Shown here piece after piece: positions 1 to 7,790 of a stretch of DNA of 64,000 bases. The notes beneath the pieces are model-generated. The model saw only the letters and a list, made by a program, of their open reading frames with translations. It made no database searches and had not been told where the DNA came from. A program made the position numbers and the translations under genes. How positions within the stretch are numbered: position 1 is the stretch's first letter; every line of letters starts with the position of its first letter. Source of the stretch: Paralichthys olivaceus (Eukaryota > Chordata > Actinopteri > Pleuronectiformes > Paralichthyidae); NCBI RefSeq assembly GCF_024713975.1, contig NC_091097.1:4624361-4688360 (forward strand), read 5' to 3'.

Positions 1-1
1 T

Positions 2-487
2 AAAGAAAACACTGCACTGAAAAAGCAGGTTGCAGAAAATGCTGCTCTGGTTGCAGAAAACACTGCACTGAAAGAGCAGGCTGCAGAAAATGCTGCTTTA
101 CCTGCAGAAAACACTGCTCTGGTTGCAGAAAACACTGCTCTGCAAAAGAAGTCCGCAAAGTTTGAGGAGAGAGCTGCAGTGTACAGTATTTTGAATGATT
201 CTAATGCAGCTCTGACTGAAGAAAACACAGCTCTGAGGAAGGAGGCAGCACAAAACACTGCTCTGGCTTCAGAAATCACTGCTCTGGCAGAAGAAAACAC
301 TGCACTGAAAAAGCAGGCTGCAGAAAATCTGACGAAGGAGGCAACACAAAAGGCTGCACAGTTACAGCAGGAAGAACTATGTAGAGAAAGCAGGCTGCAG
401 AAAATGTTGCTCTGGCTGCAGAAAAAACTGCATAGAGATAGCAGGCTGCAGAAAATTCTGCTTTGGCTGCAGAAAAAACTGCAGTAA
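2..487 (+). CDS. Heptad-repeat coiled-coil protein, copy 1 (3' part only)
   Basis: The frame is open from the window edge to a TAA at 485-487, so this is the end of a gene that starts upstream. It encodes about 161 residues. The repeat unit AAENTAL (21 bp, usually with a CTGCAG site) appears first, then a non-repeat block FEERAAVYSIL, more heptads (AALTEENTAL), a QLQQEE linker and a tail with two copies of RLQK(M/I)LLWLQKKL. It matches the end of the second copy at 5236-5721 at an offset of exactly 5234 bp with only about eight differences. One difference gives Cys instead of Arg in the linker before the tail (EELCRE versus EELRRE). The in-frame ATG at 179 is internal and is not the start. 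Function is unknown and I recognise no named family. That this is a real gene is inferred from the intact second copy and its conserved frame. Confidence 0.6.
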   Translation, partial: KENTALKKQVAENAALVAENTALKEQAAENAALPAENTALVAENTALQKKSAKFEERAAVYSILNDSNAALTEENTALRKEAAQNTALASEITALAEENTALKKQAAENLTKEATQKAAQLQQEELCRESRLQKMLLWLQKKLHRDSRLQKILLWLQKKLQ

Positions 488-1016
488 AAAAGCAGTTGTA
501 GTATTTTGATTTTAAAGGTCCAATGTGTAGTATTTAGTGATATCTAGTGGTAAATTATCATGTTGCAGCTGAATACTCACCTCTTTCTATTACCTCTTTC
601 TATACCTTCTCTGTTTCTACTCACAGCAAAATGTTCTTTTTCTCTTCATGCTAATTTATTTTTAATAGCTGAAGATACTTCTTTTAGTTTAAGTCATGGT
701 TTGTGACATATTGAATAAGATATTTTCTGTCTAAACTTCTTATGTTTAATTTAAGTGGAAAAAATGATCCAACACTTGATAAAAATAAAAACATTAGAGC
801 AGAAACATGACTAAGAGAAATGTTGTTTTATTACAAAGTTCATTCAGACAACTGAACACCCTGTCAACTAGTAAAAAATAATTTGAGAAATCATGTAAAT
901 GATGCGCAGACTATGGTGAAGAAGAGATTTCTGAGTCAGAGGACGTGACCAAACGGATTTAAATCTAAAGAGAAACAAATGACACAGTAAAATCAATTAA
1001 AACATTAAATGTGTAT
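488..1016 (+). other. 3' flank / presumed 3' UTR of copy 1
   Basis: AT-rich non-coding sequence shared with the right duplication unit. It begins with a short piece resembling the left end of the fish MITE found at 6241 (AAAGGTCCAATGTGTAG). It carries an AATAAA at 784-789 that could be the polyadenylation signal. Nothing else coding is seen. Confidence 0.5.
784..789 (+). promoter_or_regulatory. Candidate polyadenylation signal AATAAA (copy 1)
   Basis: AATAAA lies about 300 bp after the stop of the coiled-coil gene. The same hexamer is conserved at 6022-6027 after copy 2. AT-rich sequence makes chance matches likely. Confidence 0.35.
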
Positions 1017-1259
1017 TTAAAGGTTCAGTGTGTAGATTTTGTGATATCTTGTGGTGAAGTGTCATGTTGCAGCCGAACACCCCTCACCTCACCCTCCCCT
1101 TCCAAACATTAAAGATAACCTGTTGTAGCCTTCAGTTGTAATAAAAACTCACAAGCTGTTTAGATTGTCTAGTTTAGACGACTGTAAAAAACATGGTGGC
1201 CTCCGTAGAGAGGACACCCCCCGATGTAAATATAAAGTATTGAAATCTACTTTATTTAA
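1017..1259 (+). mobile_element. MITE with AGGTYCAGTGTGTA terminus, truncated copy
   Basis: It starts TTAAAGGTTCAGTGTGTAG and matches the first 240 bp of the complete copy at 6241-6621. The right end is missing: similarity ends at about 1259. It lies inside the duplicated segment, so the insertion predates the duplication. Confidence 0.7.
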
Positions 1260-1436
1260 GCGTCTCAGCGGTAAAATAAAATGTCAGAGCCATGATTTAC
1301 TACGGAGGCTGTGAGACGGACGTTGACCTTATGTGGTTTATAATATACATTTTATATGCTCAACTATTATTATTTCAGTTTCTATATTGGACAACTGTTT
1401 TCAAAGGTGCTTTATGAATAAAGTGATTATATTTAC

Positions 1437-4066
1437 ATGTCAAATTCATGTTGCAGTCAACCCTACATGTCTCTACCAAGCGGCAACATCCCGGGCTGAG
1501 CGCTGAGGCCAATACGGAAGTGCAAATAACTGCAGTTCACTGGGTGGCCACTTGAGGCTGGCTCCAAGAGGGAGTCAATTCCCATTGACTCCCATGTTAA
1601 AAAGCCCGACTTTAGAGCAGAATTAAACCTGTTTACAGCCTGGTTCAAAAAACGGTTTTAGTCTCAATCAGTAAGTTCTTCCTCCATGACAACTCTGGGG
1701 GGGGTGAATTTTTTTCTAACTCGCTCGTTTAGATAATTTAGAGGTTTGAAATTATGAATAATTATCACTTGATTGACACGTGACGTCACCGTTAGCTCGT
1801 CACTCTGGCTGTTAGCCTGTGGTCTGCTCGGCTTCACCTGAGCTAACAGGCTAATCCCCGTCACCGAGCACGAGTCTGTGGAGGAGTTTTCACTCACATG
1901 TGAATATCATCGTCTGTTGTTCGGCTGATGTCCTGACGGAGAAGTGAAGTGGAAGACGTCTGTGCTGCAGTGTCTGTGGTGAGTAAAGTACTGTCTTTGA
2001 TTTACGTGTCAGTAGTGATGAGCAGGTATCATTGTTACCTGGCTGGTTAGCTTAGCTCCGCTAACCTCCAGGCAAGATACCAGCAGTAACGGCGATGCTA
2101 ACGGGAGGGATGGGAGTTATTAACCCGACATGAAGCGTCCACACAGCGGAGAGAGGAGCGTTAGAGTTCATGGTGATAAATCTTTTAAACTGAAGGCGAC
2201 TGTGTGTTTAGTGAATATCATCAAGTTAGATATCTAACGTTATGTAAAGTTGTTCAGCTCGCCAACCCATTTAGCTTGACTACGTTACTGTGAGTAACTT
2301 CAGTAATAATGTTTTATTAGATTATTGTTTCAGAAATAACGTTAGTGCAGCTGCTGCAGTGTGAAACTTATTGAGCTGAACTTTATTTATGAATGAACAG
2401 TTTACCTACCAGGTATAGATAGACCTGTTTTCATAACTTACTAACAATTAAAGCAAATTATTGCACATGATGCATTACATTATATATGCAATACTTTTAA
2501 TGTGAAAGAACTCCATACTGCACATTCATTGTAGTACACTGTTTAATCCCAAACCATATTCAGATACATACTTGAATATCCACAGAATATAAGGACACAG
2601 ACTTTGTTTGAAAGTAACACGTATCTCTGCAATAATGCCATACTTTTATGTTTCCTGTCATTTTATTAGGGACGGAGGAACCTGAGGGACACAGCTGTGC
2701 TGACCGTGTTCTGTCTCTTATGTCAAAAAAGAAAAGACAACACTTTTTATCTAAGGTTTATTAAATCAGAAAGTAAAAGATGAACATTGTTGTGATAGTG
2801 TTAATTTTACCAACCATAATGGATATAGAAATTGACTCAATATTATTATCATGTTGACCAGCCTGAAGCTGCCGATCTCCACCATGTTGCTGCTGCCACA
2901 GTGGATTCTGAGGACATCAGGTGTTGCAGTGCTTCATGAAATGAAAAAAGTCATGTTAAAGGATGTTTTATGCTGAAATCATTGTCACATCTGTAGATAT
3001 TAAGGAACAGAGGAGAAACATGATTATTTACAGATACTGTACAATACAATAATTACAATAATTTTGACACATGTAATATCAGCTGTGTTAAGCAGCCAAG
3101 ACTGGTACTTACAGTTTATTCTGTGTTCAGCAGGTGGAAGCACCACAGATTTCAGCCAAACTGATGTACTAAAAGAAATAAACATTGTATAAATATATAA
3201 AATGTCTTTCTACCACATCTGTAATATTCAAGGGTGATAATCTCTCACAGTGCTGTTGATAACAGTCCACTTCAAGTCCCTCAACTTCTCGCAGTGTTAA
3301 AACAGATATATAATATATATACATATATAATAAATATGAGCACTGTTTACAACAGTGGTGTGTGGAGATTATAATCACATCTAAACTGTTATATAATTAC
3401 ACATCTGCACTGAGTCTAATTCACTGTGAATCCATAACAGGCTAAAAAAAGAGGTTGTAATAGTAATGGCGGTTATACAAGTCTGTATCACATGCAGCTT
3501 ATTAATATTAACTTATTAAAATTACAATCAAATGAAAAAACACAACTCTTTACTAAAGCTAGTTAACTTGCTTCAAACTTCATTAGACGTGTTAAATAAA
3601 CAGTAAATTACCTCAATAACATCAAAAACCACTTGAGGAATGTAAGTATATGTGGTATGATTATAATAATAAATAAATCAATAGGTTTTGATGTTGTAAA
3701 GTTTCAGTGTAACTTACCTCTGTTCGGTTCGATGTTACGACCGCGACCATCCCGGAGCAACAACACCGCAGCGCTAGCCGGTTAGCAGTCGCGGGTAGCA
3801 TTTAGCCTAGCTCCTTAGCCTGAGCTAACCAGGAAACGATAAGCTCTGTGGGCGTGGCTCGGTTGTCAGTCTTCACTCGGCCCGCCTAGCGTCCACTCGG
3901 GCGCCGCCTTTTTGCCCATTTATGGGTTAGCCCGGAACTAGGAGGAGTCAGGCCCCGGCAAGATGGCGCCGGGTGAAACGCCCACTACGAGCCTCATTTT
4001 CACTCTACAGAAACCAACGGGTGACGTCACGGACACTACGTCCATCTTTATATACAGTCTATGGTC
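1437..4066 (+). mobile_element. Large composite fish interspersed element
   Basis: The left part (1437-1800) contains GGTGGCCACTTGAGGCTGG and CAATTCCCATTGACTCCCAT. The right part (about 3760-4066) ends GGTGACGTCACGGACACTAC...TATATACAGTCTATGG. From memory of fish sequence, both are ends of one widespread non-autonomous repeat that is normally well under 1 kb. Here they enclose about 2 kb of other sequence, including GC-rich TTAGC-rich stretches near 1780-2100 and 3720-3900. The latter resemble small promoter-like units with a GTGAGT-type donor near 1978. No ORF longer than about 80 codons lies inside, so no transposase is visible. The element boundaries are approximate. Confidence 0.5.
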
Positions 4067-4189
4067 TCTACACTTTGCAAAGAAACGCAATATCTTTCAA
4101 CTGCTTTTTACAAAAGCACTTCATAGAGTGTGAACTTGTTTCAGTCCAGTTCAGATCAAAGCCAGAACAGATCATAGCCAGTTAACTTC

Positions 4190-4197
4190 TATATAAA
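4190..4197 (+). promoter_or_regulatory. TATA box of coiled-coil gene copy 2
   Basis: TATATAAA followed by GG lies 176 bp upstream of the proposed ATG at 4366. A purine/pyrimidine start context (TCAGCAGAATCAGA) lies about 25-30 bp downstream. Together they make a plausible core promoter that starts a short 5' UTR in front of exon 1. Confidence 0.5.
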
Positions 4198-4365
4198 GGA
4201 GAAACATTTCTCAGCAGAATCAGACTCTACGACCATTAGTAGAAGACAGCTGCATGCGAATCTTCTCTTTGACAACGTCCCTAAACCGCCAAAGACAACT
4301 GTCAGTAGACCAGCGCTTCACGGCAAAAATACTTTGTTACATTGGATCACCTGCGTTTATCCAAC

Positions 4366-5721
4366 ATGAATAAGAATTGCTCTAGAAACAAAGTAAGTTT
4401 TGTTTTCGGCTGTAGAGACTTCAGGTTAAACTGTACTTTTATACCTCATGAAGAAACAATTATCTTTTATTTCTTCATCTTACTTTACAGTAGTTTTGCA
4501 GACTTTAAAAGCAGACATGTGTAAATGACTCAAATGTATTAATAATCTGTCTGAATATATCTGAACTGAGGATGGGACTGTGTTTTTACCTGTTACATGT
4601 ATATTTGTGTCTTTCAGTCAAAGACTCAGCTGACTGCAGAAAACACTGCTCTGTTTGCAGAAAACACTGCACTGAAAGAGCAGGCTGCAGAAAATGCTGC
4701 TCTGGCTGCAGAAAACACTGCTCTGCAAAAGAAGGCTGCAAAGTTTGAAGAGAGAGCTGCAGTGTACAGTATTCTGAGAAGGAAGCTGGATGATAATAAT
4801 GCAGCTCTGACTGAAGAAAACACAGCTCTGAAGAAGGAGATAGCACAAAACACTGCTCTGGCTGCAGAAAGCAATGCTCTGGCTGCAGAAATCACTGATC
4901 TGGCTGCAGAAAACACTGCTCTGGCTGCAGAAAACGCTGCACTGAAAGAGCAGGCTGCAGAAAATGCTGCTGTACCTGCAGAAATCACTGCTCTGGTTGC
5001 AGAAAACACTGCACTGAAAGAGCAGGCTGCAGAAAACGCTGCACTGAAAGAGCAGGCTGCAGAAAATGCTGCTCTACCTGCAGAAATCACTGCTCTGGTT
5101 GCAGAAAATACTGCACTGAAAGAGCAGGCTGCAGAAAGTGCTGCTTTAGCTGCAGAAAACACTGCTCTGGTTGCAGAAAACTCTGCTCTGGCTGCAGACA
5201 ACACTGCTCTGGCTAAAGAAAACACTGCTCTGGCTGCAGAAAACACTGCACTGAAAGAGCAGGCTGCAGAAAATGCTGCTCTGGTTGCAGAAAACACTGC
5301 ACTGAAAGAGCAGGCTGCAGAAAATGCTGCTTTACCTGCAGAAAACACTGCTCTGGTTGCAGAAAACACTGCTCTGCAAAAGAAGTCCGCAAAGTTTGAG
5401 GAGAGAGCTGCAGTGTACAGTATTTTGAATGATTCTAATGCAGCTCTGACTGAGGAAAACACAGCTCTGAGGAAGGAGGCAGCACAAAACACTGCTCTGG
5501 CTTCAGAAATCACTGCTCTGGCAGAAGAAAACACTGCACTGAAAAAGCAGGCTGCAGAAAATCTGACGAAGGAGGCAACACAAAAGGCTGCACAGTTACA
5601 GCAGGAAGAACTACGTAGAGAAAGCAGGCTGCAGAAAATGTTGCTTTGGCTGCAGAAAAAACTGCATAGAGATAGCAGGCTGCAGAAAATTCTGCTATGG
5701 CTGCAGAAAAAACTGCAGTAA
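4366..5721 (+). CDS. Heptad-repeat coiled-coil protein, copy 2 (complete, two exons)
   Basis: The proposed exons are 4366-4392 (MNKNCSRNK, with A at -3 of the ATG and donor AAA|GTAAGT) and 4618-5721 (acceptor TTTGTGTCTTTCAG). Both junctions are phase 0, giving 376 residues. Nearly all of exon 2 is built from a 21-bp unit encoding LAAENTA, interspersed with a 10-residue variant LKEQAAENAA. Two FEERAAVYSIL blocks interrupt the array, and RLQKMLLWLQKKL-type repeats form the C-terminus. The heptad pattern puts Leu at d and Asn at a, which predicts a long alpha-helical, probably dimeric coiled coil. I see no convincing signal peptide or transmembrane segment. No known family is recognised. A TATA box lies just upstream and a near-identical neighbour (copy 1) lies in tandem. 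Exon 1 is inferred from splice signals only. The long open antisense frame is a by-product of the repeat. Confidence is moderate that it is a gene and nil for a specific function. Confidence 0.6.
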
Positions 5722-6483
5722 AAAAGCAGTTGTAGTATTTAGATTTTAAAGGTCCAATGTGTAGTATTTAGTGATATCTAGTGGTAAATTATCATGTTGC
5801 AGCTGAATACTCACCTCTTTCTATTACTCACCTCTTTCTATACCTTCTCTGTTTCTACTCACAGCAAAATGTTATTTTTCTCTTCATGCTAATTTATTTT
5901 TAATAGCTGAAGATACTTCTTTTAGTTTAAGTCATGGTTTGTGACATATTGAATAAGATATTTTCTGTCTAAACTTCTTATGTTTAATTTAAGTGGAAAA
6001 AATGATCCAACACTTGATAAAAATAAAAACATTAGAGCAGAAACATGACTAAGAGAAATTTTGTTTTATTACAAAGTTCATTCAGGAAACTGAACACCCT
6101 GTCAACTAGTAAAAAATCATTTGAGAAATCATGTAAATGATGCGCAGACTACGGTGAAGAAGAGATTTCTGAGTCAGAGGACGTGACCAAACGGATTTAA
6201 ATCTAAAGACAATCAGTCAATTAAAACATTAAATGTGTATTTAAAGGTTCAGTGTGTAGATTTTGTGATATCTCGTGGTGAAGTGTCATGTTGCAGCTGA
6301 ACACCCCTCACCTCACCCTCCCCTTCCGAACATTAAAAATAACCTGTGGTAGCCTTCAGTTGTAATAAAAACTCACAAGCTGTTTAGATTGTCTAGTTTG
6401 GACGACTGTAAAAAACATGGTGGCCTCCGTAGAGAGGACACCCCCCGATGTAAATATAAAGTATTGAAATCTACTTTATTTAA
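5235..6483 (+). repeat. Tandem segmental duplication, right unit
   Basis: This is the partner of 1-1259 at an offset of about 5234 bp. It covers the end of the coiled-coil ORF, its 3' flank and the first part of the MITE. By eye it is roughly 97-98% identical, which suggests a young duplication or recent gene conversion. Confidence 0.85.
6022..6027 (+). promoter_or_regulatory. Candidate polyadenylation signal AATAAA (copy 2)
   Basis: AATAAA lies 300 bp after the stop of copy 2, at the position equivalent to 784-789 after copy 1. Confidence 0.35.
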
Positions 6484-6621
6484 ATATAAAGGGCATTTTT
6501 TGGGGTAAAGAAAACTACAATTCAAACAATTTAGATCAAATGAACTAGTCCAAACATCAAGAGGATTATTCTAGATGCCAATAGATCCCTTTCACCTAAA
6601 TCTTACACACTGGACCTTTAA
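6241..6621 (+). mobile_element. Complete MITE with AGGTYCAGTGTGTA inverted termini
   Basis: The left end TTAAAGGTTCAGTGTGTAG and right end ACACACTGGACCTTTAA are inverted copies. The body of about 380 bp has no ORF. Both ends sit on TTAA, which could be a target-site duplication or part of the terminus. A related copy lies at 21489-21859 and a truncated one at 1017-1259. The family is widespread in fish genomes, as judged from memory. Confidence 0.75.
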
Positions 6622-6714
6622 CAGTAATTACAATAATAAATATAATTTTATAAAAACATTGAATCAAATTTTTAAATTATAATATACATTATCTCAACAA
6701 TTCCCACAATGAAC

Positions 6715-7291
6715 TACGGAGCCCCTAAAGGGACATGGGTTAAAAAAAAAAAAATGAAACGTATCTCGTGCGCACGAGAAAGTATCTCGCGAGCACGTGA
6801 AGGTGTCCCGCGAGCACGAGAAAGTATCCCGTGCGCACGTGAAAGTATCTCGTGCGCACAAGATAGTTTTCTGGTGCGCACGAAAAAGTATCTCGTGAGC
6901 ACGTGAAAGTATTGCATGCCAGGTATATTTCGCGTTTTCAGAAAAGAGAATAAGTCCACTTCTGCAGCCATTCTTTGATGCTAATGATCTTAATGAGCAC
7001 AGGCGTACGGTCAACTACATGTGCTTAACGAGATACTTTTTCGTGCGCACCAGAAAACTATCTCGTGCACACGAGATACTTTCGCGTGCGTACGGGATAC
7101 TTTCATGTGCGCACGGGATACCTTCCCGTGCTCGCAAGATACTTTCTCGTGCACACGCGATACTTTCATATGCGCACGGGATACCTTCCCGTGCTCGCGA
7201 GATACTTTCTCGTGCTCGCGACATACTTTCTTGTGCGCACGAGATACGTTTCTTTTTTTTTTTTTCTCCCATGTCCCTTTAGGGGCTCCGT
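6715..7291. mobile_element. Fold-back element with inverted arrays of 21-bp repeats
   Basis: The ends TACGGAGCCCCTAAAGGGAC and its reverse complement flank A-tract and T-tract runs. Inside each are arrays of a 21-bp unit (consensus GAAAGTATCTCGTGCGCAC plus GW), about seven in the left arm and eight or more in the right arm in opposite orientation. A unique centre of about 110 bp (roughly 6910-7020) separates the arms. The direct repeat AATGAAC at 6708-6714 and 7292-7298 flanks the element exactly and is a probable 7-bp target-site duplication (8 bp with one mismatch). All ORFs in the arms run across the repeat and encode no transposase, so this is non-autonomous. Confidence 0.8.
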
Positions 7292-7498
7292 AATGAACAG
7301 CTCTGACGACTGAAATGAAATAAAAAACACTACTCATGAACTGGAAGAAAGAACCAATACTGACTGAGGTAGTAGTGTGGTAGGTTCGCTGAGTGATATT
7401 TGACAAACGGTTTTCAACTCAACGTCAACTTACTAGCTTGTGTGCACAACTCAACAGATGGAGATTACTCACTTCAGGATTTCTGCAGGTTTCAAACA

Positions 7499-7790
7499 CA
7501 GACTATAAATAAAGACGGATAACATGATGGCTCCGTATAATGAAGTCAGAGAGTAATGATCACCACCTGGTGGCTGGCTGCAATATAGGTTTGTGCTTCC
7601 TCCATGTTAAAAGATGGGAGATGAAATCAGCTTCATATAAATTTGTCTCAAAAATGTTTTTTCTCATTTTAGGTAGTTCTTATCACACTTCTGTTTATGA
7701 TAACTTTGGTTTTAATTAGTTATTTGCTGAGATAGATTTGCGATGAAACATCATGATTGACAGCTGTGAGTCCTCGATATTGTTGCTCCA
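7499..7790 (+). mobile_element. Fish MITE related to GACTATAAATAAAGACGG-ended family
   Basis: It begins CAGACTATAAATAAAGACGG, a variant of the CAGTCTATG/GACTGTATATAAAG termini seen elsewhere in the window. It contains AGGTAGTTCTTATCACAC, which recurs in inverted orientation at about 26630. A related inverted piece lies near 19520-19600. The right boundary is approximate. Confidence 0.5.

Larger units (their letters stand above)
1..1259 (+). repeat. Tandem segmental duplication, left unit (visible part)
   Basis: This stretch is nearly identical to 5235-6483: the coding end, the 3' flank and the beginning of a MITE. Differences are scattered substitutions, a short insertion in the right unit near 5825 and a short replacement near 980. 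Similarity reaches base 1, so the duplication extends beyond the window on the left. It stops abruptly inside the MITE at about 1259, where the left unit switches to unrelated sequence. Confidence 0.85.

Noticed and set aside
4626-5534. 302-codon antisense ORF rich in Ala, Phe and Ser across the coiled-coil exon
   Set aside because: It is the complement of the 21-bp repeat, which has no stop in that frame. The plus-strand frame has splice signals, a promoter and a conserved stop, whereas this has none.
4618-5721. Type I antifreeze-like protein
   Set aside because: Ala-rich helix with regular Thr is superficially similar, but the period is 7/10 rather than 11 and the sequence is rich in Glu, Asn and Leu at coiled-coil positions.
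6715-7291. CRISPR-like array
   Set aside because: The 21-bp units are head-to-tail without spacers, in inverted arms, and the genome is a vertebrate.
6694-7406. Several 60-130 codon ORFs of CAR/SRAR/SCARDTF-type repeats
   Set aside because: All run through the inverted arrays of the 21-bp unit on both strands of the fold-back element, so they are repeat artefacts.
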